NCBI RefSeq assembly: GCF_001949145.1
Contig: NW_019091512.1
Span: 161,923-221,922, forward strand
Source: Acanthaster planci
Taxonomy: Eukaryota; Echinodermata; Asteroidea; Valvatida; Acanthasteridae
Length of the DNA: 60,000 nucleotides
Direction of reading: 5' to 3'
The notes beneath the pieces were generated by a model. The model had not been told where the DNA came from, did not search any database, and worked only from the letters and a program-made list of their open reading frames with translations. The position numbers were made by a program, and so were the translations under genes. This document shows positions 21,875-34,000 of this stretch, piece by piece (within the stretch, counting starts at the first letter, position 1; every line of letters begins with the position of its first letter).

Positions 21875-21964
21875 CCAATCCACGTTACCCCGCCCGTGTC
21901 CGACATTGCCGTAGAAGTGCAATACCGCCCTCTATAGTTTGTACGACACTAGCAAAATGGCGGC
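21875..21964 (+). promoter_or_regulatory. UBE3D proximal promoter: CCAAT box, GC box, YY1 motif at the ATG
   Basis: CCAAT at 21875-21879 and CCCCGCCC at 21888-21895 precede the start codon by 80 and 65 bases. AAAATGGCGGC at 21954-21964 overlaps the ATG and matches the YY1 consensus, which in mammals often sits across the initiation codon of TATA-less genes. No TATA box is seen. The transcription start was not determined. Confidence 0.5.
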
Positions 21965-22066
21965 TCCCATGAATTTGCTTGGAGTGTTTGTCGAAGTTCG
22001 TCAACAGATTCGTGCCGTTCAAGCCGTGCTTTGTATTAATACATCATTTACAGATGAAGACTCTTG
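21957..22066 (+). CDS. UBE3D: UBE3D exon 1 (start codon)
   Basis: ATG at 21957 opens MAAPMNLLGVFVEVRQQIRA and ends with FTDEDS plus two bases of a Cys codon; donor GTAAGA at 22067. The spacing of VFVEVRQQIRAVQAVL corresponds to human VFLEVRGQLQSALLIL. It is too short (36 codons) to stand out as an ORF and was found by looking for the missing N-terminus. Confidence 0.85.
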
Positions 22067-25000
22067 GTAAGAAAGTCCGTGTCTTTGAAACAGAACTACA
22101 AACATTGTATTTAATCATCAGTGTTCGGTTGAAATGAAGATGTTTGGCTGACCATTTTCATGTATTCCTCCGTCATGTCCATGGGCTGATGGCACTGAGC
22201 AGGCATGGAAGGGTCGCCACACACGACACAGCAAGCCTGCAGTTTGGAAACGACGCACCGCTACACACGTAAATCCCTATTCATAAAAAATGCATGCGCA
22301 GGGAAAATGTCCATGAGAGGCACATGTTTCAAAACGCTTTCGCGATTGGAAACTCTGCCTGAAATGTCAAAATTTTAATATGTTTGAGTAGTTCGATGCA
22401 TGCATGCACCACCAGCAAATCAACTTTGCTTGTTGAGCTGCTTGTGTACGCAGGAGGAATTGACTTTCAACAGCATTATCCCAGGCATGAGATATGTTAT
22501 TGCGGTGCCATTGTTTTAACTTTTTTCCCCAGGTTTTCATTTCTATGTGTGGAACAGGCTATGTTTCAACTTAAGACAATTTAGATACCCCCTCGTTAAA
22601 ACAAAATAAGTTTATCATTCCTCTGAGACATTTTTCCTTCACTTTATGAAGCAACATATTGCTTGTCCACATAGATGTAGACTAATTTTTGAAGTAATTT
22701 TGAAGTGTGCAAATATTTGTTTAAAAAGGGGTTTAAACCACAGTACAAGTAAATCACTTAACAAACACAAGATGTTGTCAATTATAATTCTTTCATTCTC
22801 TTCAAAAAAGCTAGGCAAATGAAGTCTTTCTTTCATGTATTGTATTCATCAAGAGATTCATGTACATGTACTTGTAGACAACCAGAGGCCTAAATGTACA
22901 TGTACATGTGGCTACCAGTCAACATTTCCATGATTTTAGAAAGTCTTTCCCAGGAAAAAGAGTAAAACGTGTTAAGGAAGAAAATGCAAATAAGGCAATC
23001 TTTTCTTGACTAATTTGTGAGGTTCATTAGCATACATTAAAATGTATCTTTTGTATTAATGCGGCTTGATGTGAACAAATTACATGTGCATGTACAGTGT
23101 AAGTGCATTCTTGCAGTGCTGAATCATTTTCTTGAAAAAGTTGAACTCTAACTGTGTCAAATTGAAGGATTAATGTGTTATTAAAAGTTATCATTTTTTT
23201 AACTAAACATGCATTTTCATATGCAAATGATAATCATGAAAAACAACATGCAGAAATATTCTTTTACACTTTGGTTATTAGGATATAATTGTTTTTGAAA
23301 ATATGGTCCCTCTTTGAAATGATGATGTATGCGCATATTAATTAGGGTACAACTCCCAGTCGTGGTTGAAGTCGCAATTTGCCCTTTGCCTTTTACGTAC
23401 AATACACGTGCAGTGGCAGAAAACTGTTAATAAATTTATTCTTTGAAAAATCACAACTCCCTAGCTCCTTGTACAATTTTGATCAAACAAATGCAGGCCC
23501 TCATTATTAATTACAAAGAATACACAGTATGCAAGAGATCAGAGCATTTGAAGCATGTTTTAATTTTTGCCTGACCTGCCTAGTCTGAGTGATGGCCCCA
23601 GAGGTGGACTTCACGTGTACCCCTCTCCCACGAGCTGGGTGGATGTCGGACCCCACTGTTCAGGGGGTAGTTAATATTTGGACGACCGACATCCAACCTG
23701 GGCTAAATAGCAATAACGTTAGGCCTAGTGCATAGCCTAAACAGATGTGTTGTAAGTCAACTTCACATGTTGTCCTTTTGTACATGCACATGTGTCATGG
23801 AGATTGTAAATCTTGGAATCCCTTTCCAATATCATGTACTGTGTGTAAGCCTATAGAACTTAGAAAGAAGATTAGATTAAGGCCATGAGAATAGAAGTTG
23901 TAGATTTGCGTCCTTACAATTTCAAAATCACATGAGACATTTTTTCATTATTCATGAAGCCTCTATTGATTATTTTATTTCAACCCCCAAATACAGCCAG
24001 GTTCAAGTATAATTCTGCCAAACTACGGTGCAACCAAAAGCCTTGCTAAGGGAGCTACATGTACATGTAGGCCTTCCGTCAGTTCATACATGTAGATCAC
24101 ATCAAATAGGGATCAACACAATAAAAAACCTGTAGTAAAATGTACATAATAAATGTGCAAGCCGATCTGACAGACGTGGGTCAACCATTGCTCAAGCAGA
24201 TATCGGTCATTCCATGAAGTTCGGGCACAGTTTGTGACGGCGTCCCTTGTTACATCAGTGAAAATAAACGTCTTTTTTCCCTGCATGTGGATTCTAAATT
24301 AACATTGTTCTAAATCTTGCTAGGTTCTTGTAGTGGTGTGCTTCATCTTTGTTGAATAATAATGACTTAATCTGCTGTAATGTGAAAATTAAGGGCAATA
24401 AAAGTTACCGTTGTAACAAGAGACGCCGTCACAAACTGTGCCCAAACTTCATGGAATGACCCATATCTAGACATACAAAAGCCATCTAAAGTGATCTACA
24501 TGTAAGTATGGATAAAATGCTTGAATATCCTGTTTTATACAGCTGCTAGAAGATTAAGAACTGACTCTGATTTTTGTGATTTTGTGTCCTTTTCTTAAAA
24601 GTTTCGTAAACACATGTAATGACAACGGGACATACTGGCGATGGATGCAAATCTACAACTTTTAAAGTACATGTAGATGACAATGACATTATTTCACCAA
24701 ACTGCAGGGTTAATTTTGTAGAAACTAGGGTAGGGTTTTGATTTTTGAAGAAAAATTATGGGGTAAACACAACATCGACAAAGCCTGTGGAAGCATTCAT
24801 CCACTGAAAATTATCATTGCGATAATGTCAAACATGCCTGGTAGAGTGTCTCCGATTGGTAACTGAACAGCTTCATTAGAAAGCTGATCTCTGATTGGTC
24901 AAAATGAGCTCAGTTGGGAGTAAGTGTATTGAAGAAAACAGCTAGACAGTGCACACATGCAGCCACTAGTACATGGCAATATTGTTAAAATTGCCTGGTA

Positions 25001-28000
25001 GAGTGTCTTTGATTGGTAACTGAACAGCTTCATTAGAAAGCCGATCTCTGATTGGTCAAGATGAGCTCAGTTGGGAGTAAGAGTATTGAAGAAAACAGCC
25101 AGACAATGCACACATGCAGCTACTAATAAATGGCAATATTGTTGAAATTGCTTGGTAGAGTGTCTCTGAATGGTTACTGGAAACTTTCATTAGAAATTTG
25201 ATCCCGTATTGGACGAGATAAGCAGATTGGGGAGTAAGGGTATTGAAGAAAACAACCAAAGGTCATACAGTCTTCCATGTGTGTGTGTGAGTGTGTCGTA
25301 TTGACCATGCATGTACATACATTTATGCGTACGTTGAGAGACAAATGGTAAGGAAGTCACATTTTTCTCCTATTTACTCTTCCAACTGTAACCAAATAGG
25401 ATCGTGACAATCAAGACACATTGCCAGAATGTTACTCTTTTTCAGGGTGGACCTTTATTACTAAAAGTAATTAAAACACGGGGGGTTCCTGAAATTGACA
25501 TTCTTTGTTTGTTGGCTGGTGCCTTGCACTACTGTGCAGTTTTCATGGTTTGGCTGGCATGTACCAGTAGGCCTACATGTACATGTACATATGCACTTGT
25601 ACATGATGCCTTGTGGGGTTCCCGAACAATGGAAGGTACCCCACAAGGCCAATTTTGATCCTTGTGGGGTGCTAAAGTGGTACCCCACAAGAATTTCACG
25701 AAATAAATATTTCAAATTTACTCAAAAAGGAGGAATTTTCAAGTGCCATTCCTCTGTCGCAAATTGAAGTGTTTTATATAAGGGACGTACGGGCAAAATT
25801 TCAACCCAGGAAACTGAATTTGGTTGAAATGATGGCAGTGATTTGAAATTTTGTCCGTGTTGTGTGGGAGTTTTGTACACGAGAACGAAGGAAATACCCC
25901 ACAAGTATACATACACTGTATGTAAGGGTGTATGTACTGAGGGAGTCTGAGGTCATATGAGGACTATGGTTTTTTTAATAAAGCCTCAGTAAACAGATTC
26001 CATTACTCTAGAATTCAACTTCCTGACAGATCCATCGCTCTGAAATTTGTGAGCATTTGATGGTTCTACAACCATGTGACTAAGCCTTTAAAATCTGAGC
26101 CTTTACTCACCACCCTGTCATTCTCTGGATTGACCCAATTCTATATATATCACAGTGTGATGTATGCAAAGTGCATGGTGCGTGGATCATTGTCATGTGG
26201 AGTATGAGAAGGTGGTGGGTGAAAGCTCCAATTTTTTTCACATAATGATCAGTCACATGGTTGTGAAACCATCATTCAAAAATGTTTTAGAGATAAAAGC
26301 GCCACTTTTGAATTTACAGTAAATTCTTCAGCCATACTGTTTGCGTAAGTGTAAAATAATGCAGTAGCGTGGTCAGAGGAGCACAGTATGGTGCATTGGA
26401 TGAAACATGGACCTTGTGGCACAGTACAATATCACAGTTTTGTTGTCGTGGATCGACCAATCAGAGTTGAGGATTCAAGTTCCCTTGCAGTGTTAGTCTT
26501 GTTCTTGGACTCTGCCTCTTTGTTGTCTGTAGCCAGATGGACACAACTGGATCGCAGGAGCTGAGCCGACTGCAGGTGGAGATCTGCCCTGACTCCCTCC
26601 ACTTTATCACTGCACCCGACGGATGCCGTCACGTCTTCCCCTTGGCACCCATCCGGATCCTCCCCAAATCCTGCAATGGACTGCACTGGGTGAGTGCAGC
26701 TTTAAACAAAAATCAGCAACAATTAGGGTTTTTTTTTTGCTTCAGGCCCAGGGCATGCTTTAAGTTTGGCTAGTAATTAAAATCTCCTTCATGCAAAATA
26801 TTTACAAATCAGCTCACTCACTCTTCATGCGATCTGCACTGTGCAAAACAGTCTCAAAAATTTCAATTACTGTACATGTACATGTAGGTACACTCTACAT
26901 GTATAAAGACTGATCCTGAGTATTTCTTCAGGTGTGTATCTTTGTTTATCAGAATGAAAAAAACCCCAAAAAACCTCGTACTTTGATGCACTTCTGATAA
27001 AACAAGTAGGATAATGTTAATGGCAGACTGTGAAGAGACACTAATGTACCAGGTACATTTACATGTACATGTACATGTTTGTATGTAGTGATACAAAAGT
27101 GTCTTCCCCTGGACATGTGCATGTTTNNNNNNNNNNNNNNNNNNNNNNNNNNNNNNNNNNNNNNNNNNNNNNNNNNNNNNNNNNNNNNNNNNNNNNNNNN
27201 NNNNNNNNNNNNNNNNNNNNNNNNNNNNNNNNNNNNNNNNNNNNNNNNNNNNNNNNNNNNNNNNNNNNNNNNNNNNNNNNNNNNNNNNNNNNNNNNNNNN
27301 NNNNNNNNNNNNNNNNNNNNNNNNNNNNNNNNNNNNNNNNNNNNNNNNNNNNNNNNNNNNNNNNNNNNNNNNNNNNNNNNNNNNNNNNNNNNNNNNNNNN
27401 NNNNNNNNNNNNNNNNNNNNNNNNNNNNNNNNNNNNNNNNNNNNNNNNNNNNNNNNNNNNNNNNNNNNNNNNNNNNNNNNNNNNNNNNNNNNNNNNNNNN
27501 NNNNNNNNNNNNNNNNNNNNNNNNNNNNNNNNNNNNNNNNNNNNNNNNNNNNNNNNNNNNNNNNNNNNNNNNNNNNNNNNNNNNNNNNNNNNNNNNNNNN
27601 NNNNNNNNNNNNNNNNNNNNNNNNNNNNNNNNNNNNNNNNNNNNNNNNNNNNNNNNNNNNNNNNNNNNNNNNNNNNNNNNNNNNNNNNNNNNNNNNNNNC
27701 CTTCCAGTTTCACCATTCTTCTGCTGGATATGCGCGTTTTTCTGTCCAGTTTGACCATTCTTCTGCTGGACTGCACCTGTTTCTGTCCAGTTTCACCAGT
27801 TGCCTCACTTTGACCCTGTCACAGGTGCAGGATGAAGGCCTCCACATGAGGCTGCAGTTGGCAGGGTCCAGGGAAGCTGGGGACCGGCGAGAGATGGACG
27901 AGGCCTGGGAGAAGGAGGAGCTGGGGTTCCTGAGGAGCTCCGCTTTCGTCATCAGCTGCGGGACGTGCCGAGGGAAAGTGGTGACCGATCCCTGGTAAGT

Positions 28001-31000
28001 AGGTTTGGAAATCTTAATCACTTCATCACAAACAATCTGTGAGAATTATCATCTACCGGTAGCTTGAGCAGAAGCATCTCCTCGTCGGTCGAAAGTATTT
28101 ATATGATCGGTAGTGGCGTGAACGTAATGCATGCATTTCACAGATGGTCATGAACCAGCGAAGTGCAGTTCCCACCAAAGGAGCCGTCGTTACTAGGAAA
28201 GTTGCGCCCTCTCTTGGTCCCCCTCGAGGCCAATGATAATGGATAGAACACTGGAGAAGGCCTGCTTTGTACATGTAATATTCTGTGGGCAAGAGGAACC
28301 GATACAGCACATGCAAAAGGGGATATGTCATTATTGCTATTTTACTAATCTTAGTCTCTGTATTAAAACAAGAATTTCCCGTGTTGGATCCAGCATTTAC
28401 CAACACGGGAGCACTCTAACATTTGCAGGAAAATACTAATAGGCGGAGGGCGCACAGAATGTACATGAGACCTGCACACTCGAGCTTGGCATTTTCTCTT
28501 TCCTCATCTGGGAGGAATTTCCATCTTTAAAGTTCTGATCTAACCAATCGAGAGCAGAAAAAGAAACAGGAAAAAAGCCCAAGGTATCCCCCCATGGGAG
28601 GGGCTTGTGGTGTGCTGAGTGCGCCCTCCTCTGGACGTGCCTCTGCTTTTCAACTGCCTGGTCACATTCTGTTGCTGACCTATACTTAAAACCCTTCCAA
28701 GGTCAAGGAGAAGCTGATAATATCCTGGACAGAGGTTTAACACAGATTTCGCTCAAACCATTTTCGAGAAAATAAAAAAGCAAAATGTCTGACATAAACT
28801 GCGTGTAGATGGTAAATTTCTGCATTGTGACTTTTCCCGTCATTCTAACATGAAAATTTCAAAGGAACAATTCCTTGGACAGATCTGCAGTGAACCCTTA
28901 AGCATGTTAAGAGTTGTGACAAATAGTCCAGGGGGTGTAATTGTTTTCTTTTTTTGAAACTGCAGTGTTTTCGACAGGGTTCTTCCTCTCCCATCCGAGA
29001 ACTGGAGAGAGATGGCGGAGAGCTGGTGTTGCCACGGCAACGATGTGACCCGGACGTTTGCCGGCCAGTCGCTGGCGCCGTCGGAGAAGGATTGCCTGGT
29101 GGGGAATCTTTACTTCCTGATGCATCCCAGCATGCTTTGCAAGGACGCTTTACTGCTGGCTCCGAGAAAGGGGAAAAAACATGTCTTCAGCATATCGCAA
29201 GACAAGGTACAAAGTTGAGACCTTTCTTTTTCTGCGTAGCTGTCATTCAAAATAAAGAAAAATGCACAAAATTTTAAAAACGTTGTGCAGTTATTAAATC
29301 CCAACACATGAAATAAGGCTAAACAGTAAATGAGCATAAAATTGTGGTTGACAGTTTACATACACATTTGACGCGCTAGTGTTTAATGACAGTTTAAGAT
29401 TTTATATATTCCTAGAAACCATTTAGTCCCTATCACTGATTACTCAAACATCTTTAGTGCTTTGTTTTATGTAAATAAAGTGGATTTAATTAGCTACAGA
29501 AGAAGAATAGTTGCCAAGAATCGGTTAAGTCTTACAAATTGTTATTTTACTGTTTCAGTGTATGTAATTGTTCAATCATAGCTGTACCTCTTTATATGCA
29601 ACACTGATGGGGAAGATCTACATACGGGAAGCAAAAGCTATTGCCAACGGAGGGCAATATTTCTGCACACTTTGCCCTTCCTTACAAATTTGGTTGGCAG
29701 TGTAGCACATGGAAAAATGTGTGACGTCTGACTATGGAATGAAATCCCCATTGCACAAGGACTTGGCAGTTTTTAAGATGTTTGGATACGCAAATTTTTT
29801 TTATGTGAGTTAGTATTCTTGTGTTTTGACCAGTGTTGGGTACATGTGTCTCACATGAAGAGGCTCTTCCATAGCACTGCAGTAAAGGGATTAAGAGATG
29901 GTTATTCATCGCAGGAAGTTGCAGAATGACCTCTTTGAGGTCAGCTCTCGGCGAAGCGCTCTACTTCAAATTGATTCCGTTGCATCTTTGACCTTTACCT
30001 ATAGATATATATCTGGCCGTCTTCTTGGCAGACTTCATAGTCTAATCAGTTTTGGCATGATAATGTGCACACTAAACTTGACTAGCGCCCTCACTTGTTG
30101 ACAGTCTGCACTCAGTGATGCTTTCACAGATAAGTTGATGACCTGGTTGTTTTTGTTGTCCAAATTTTTCCCAGGATCAGACCCTGCAGTTGCAGTGCAG
30201 ACGGTGCCGTTCATCCCTTGGGGAGGCCGTCACAGGTATGTTGGGTTCATTTCTCATTTTCCTTCGGAAAGTACACGTATTTGGTGAGTGTTGTAAGTCA
30301 ACGCCGTTGAATGAAACTAGCGTTCTTTTCCCCCTCGTTCTGCTGCTGCCACTTTCCGTCTGAACTTCCCCCTGTGCAGTGGTTGAAAGTGAGAAAGAAA
30401 TCAGGTCGTTGGTGTCTGTCTGCTACTTATGCCAATAAGAGATGGCATGCTTTGACATAGCACCAACGGTCCTTTGGCGGGAGCTCATCACCAGGAGTGC
30501 GCATGCATGTTTATGTGCATATTTTACCTTTGGACGTGTTGATCACATACAACCGATAACGTATTCCAACTTGGAATATGTTGGAATGGTTTCTGCGCGT
30601 GTGCCAGTTATCCAGTTTAAACAATTCCCGCCAACCTGTCTCTTCTTTGCCAGTGAGGGAGCTCTTCAAGCCTGGGTGGATACTGACAGGTGTCTGCCAC
30701 CATTGACCACAGAGACAAGCAGTCTCACATTTTCAGACCCACCACTCACAAACACATTGAGTGCGAGTAGCGCTGAGTTCATTCGAATAACCAAGTGTGG
30801 TATTGGAACAGTTGATTACCATCCATTTGAAGATATTTGTTATTCCAACTTCCTACGAAGGCGGAAACATAATGTGCCCATTTTTGTGGGAGGCAGTGTT
30901 GTAGTCAAGACCGTCACAAGACCAGACACAAGACCGGACACAAGACCACGTGCAAGACCAGTCACAAGTAACAGTGTGATCAATGACAAAGGAATGCTTT

Positions 31001-34000
31001 TGTTGCAGTTCATTTGAATAGTATGTCTCTTGAATTCAGACTAGAGATCTTCTGTTGGTCTTGTGCTTGTCTTGACTACAACACTGGTGGGAGGTCTGAC
31101 CTCATTGAGTTTCCGAACAGGGGTCCATCCCCTAGAAGGAGGAGGCTGGCAGTCTTATGTTTATTCATACATGTATCGGTAATTGGTGATATTTTTCCGA
31201 CATGTAGGTCCCAGCATGATCACGCAACACATAAAATAAAAGAAAAAAAACACAGAAAAAGTGAAAAGAAGAGTAATTTTTTGGGCCTTATTATTTGGCA
31301 TTTGCATCAGCTGCCTTTGAGTTTTCTCCTAACACCTTGAAAGATGCCTTGAGAATACAATGTTGTAACCAAGCATCAAATTAATATTCTTTTTATGGAC
31401 ATGTCGGTTTGAAAATCAATATTTGAATGTACATGTAGGGTTATCGAATATTCAAGCAAGCATTTGTAGGAGACTGCCAAATGAGTAGGTCAGACAACAG
31501 AGTTTTCAACTTCTCTGTGTCTGCCACTTTGCCAACTTTAGCGAGATGGAACCCTTGCTCTGTTCTGCTTCTGCTGCCGAGTCAGGAGACAGGGTGTACG
31601 TGCACTTATCATACAGTAAGCCTGCCTAATAGCAAGGACAGGAACGGAGATGCACTTTGTCTCTGCACCAGGCTAAATTATCAGCTGACTCGTTAAGTCG
31701 CCCTCCTTGAAGCAACTGCACTGTAAATAGCCACAGTAAATGTAACAGGAGAGTGATGAGCTTTGCATTTAGGGCCATGCGAGTATGCACTCCAGCACCA
31801 GCGTGTACTGGACGATGGGGCCGCGCGGACATCCAGGAGTTTTGCAACATGGCGGGTAGCGACTAGTGAAAACAATTGCAACGAACGCTCGCTTACCGGT
31901 ACATACTGATCAAAGAAATGATTGTGTACTGATCCTCTGTCTGGCTGGTGCACGCGTACGTTGCCATGGTTACTGTTCTCATCAGTTACTACCTGGTAGC
32001 ACATCTACCTTCCATTTTGCGAGGGGTCTGCTCAACCCCATTCGTCACTGTCAATGTCTCTGCCTGCTAAAATGCTGTATGGATTCAATGGCGGATCCAC
32101 TGTCCCCTCAAAAAACTAAAGAACGAGTGTGTTTACGTTTGAAAAGCCAGTGAGAAAAAGGTGACATTTTAGGTTTTTTTTTTTTCACTTTCCTACTTTC
32201 CTCCCAAAAGCTTGCCCAAAGCCGGTGATGTACATGTAGTCTCATTCCGCAAAAAGGCCATGAAAAGTTGGGATATTTCCAATGTTTGGGCACCCAAAAC
32301 AGTGTGGGTCTCCCTTCCTTCCAGACGTGGTGGTGTGTGTAGGTAAATTTGTTCAAGATGTCAAGTGCTGGTATTGTTACCGCTTTTCTACAGCTGTTAT
32401 ACTTCTTCATACTATTTTTATTGGAGTTAAATATACCGACCCAGATTTTTTGTAAAAAGAACCAAACAGGAAAACTTCCTGCCTTCCAGACAGTCGGAAC
32501 ATTCACCAATATGTAGTTAAAGTGTCATTCAAACTCAAATGTTGGGGAGTGTGGAGAGTTTCTCAGAACACGCCCACCTTCTGTGAAATTGCATTGATTT
32601 CTTCATAGTGCCCTTGCGTTCACCACAGTAGCTGTAGGATGTTGGAAGATGGATTTGGTTGCAGCCAGGAAGTGGGCAGTCAACACTGTTGCAGCTATTC
32701 CCCGTCCCATGGTGTGCCCGTGTCCCCGGCCAGCTTGATTGCTATTGATCTTGGAGCACCTATCTGTTTCGGAGGTCAATTTGCTCGGGCCTAATCAATC
32801 CAATTAGTGACGCAGGGTAACACTCCAGGGGGGCCGGTAGCTGCTCTGTTTGCGTAGCATTTTGTAATCAATTGATTCTTCTTAGCCATTCGCTGTGCTA
32901 ATGAAGATTACTGTGTTAATTAACACGGATTTGAAAGGTAGTCACGTCGTGTCTCACTCTTGGGGACTTTGCCCATCTGTTGTTGTCCGCACATGCAGCA
33001 TGAAGCGTTTGATACTTCAGTGTAAGCTGTGAACATTGGCGCCTTTAGACAAAGTGAAACTCCAACACCAATACAGGTTGGCCATGAGATGTACATGTAC
33101 CCTACTCCCCAAGGCAATGCCTACATGCTCCCAGAAAGTGTAAAACAATTGAAGTTAACTGTCTTGCCCGTGGACACAAAGCACCAGGCAAGGAACCAGA
33201 CCGAAAGTCCCTCTTGAAACATGAAAAAAAAAATGAAAGCTTTGTATGCAATTATTGCATTTGCCAGCCTTGCATCACTACTTGTACTAGCAAACAGACA
33301 CAGCCATTTTATTCAAATTTATGAAGGAGCGCTCACGCTGAAACAGTAACATTTCTAATATTCCAAGCAGGGGTTGACAGGAAGATCATCCAAGCATCTA
33401 GTTGATTGCTGCATTCACTAAACTGAATGCATTTTGTACATGTAGGTCTCCACAATCAATCAATTTTACCATGAATGATGCATAATACCCCACAGGCTAC
33501 ATTCTGCCATTATTAGCATATTCACCAGGGTTTTGCACCTGGGAAGAAGCACTGATCCTACCAGTGCATGTACAGTTTATAGTGAACCACTTGTTCAGTG
33601 TCTGCAGTCACATCAATCGTGGAGGAATAGCAATGTGTCAATATAACATGCTCGTTTGTACGTCTGGGAAATAGATTAACAGTGAAGCATATACATACCA
33701 GTGAGATCTTGTGTCATTCCATAATTCATTACCAGCCTGAATACTTTGTGCTTTTTTAAAGCTCATAAGTCATTCTCCTACACCTCCCTTCTTCATCACA
33801 TTTGTTCCTTGACATCAGCTTCAAGATCTGTCTCCTGATACCAGTATTTAAGATCCCGTATGGTCATGCTCCTCAGTATCTACAGTATATACCCTCCTAG
33901 CCAACGGGTCAGGTTCTTAGATCTTGGGGCTCATACTTGCCTGCCGACCTGAGACCCTGAGCTGTCGGCCATGGTCAGCGTACCATTTGCCAAAGCATCA

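Noticed and set aside
26537-26689. ATG at 26537 as the UBE3D start
   Set aside because: An upstream exon at 21957 matches the human N-terminus, splices in the right phase and starts with the conserved MAA. The internal ATG is read in frame within exon 2.
26949-27998. Long open frames of 244-311 codons on both strands across 27127-27699
   Set aside because: They consist mainly of translated N. Only the last part of the + frame (from 27825) is real, as UBE3D exon 3.
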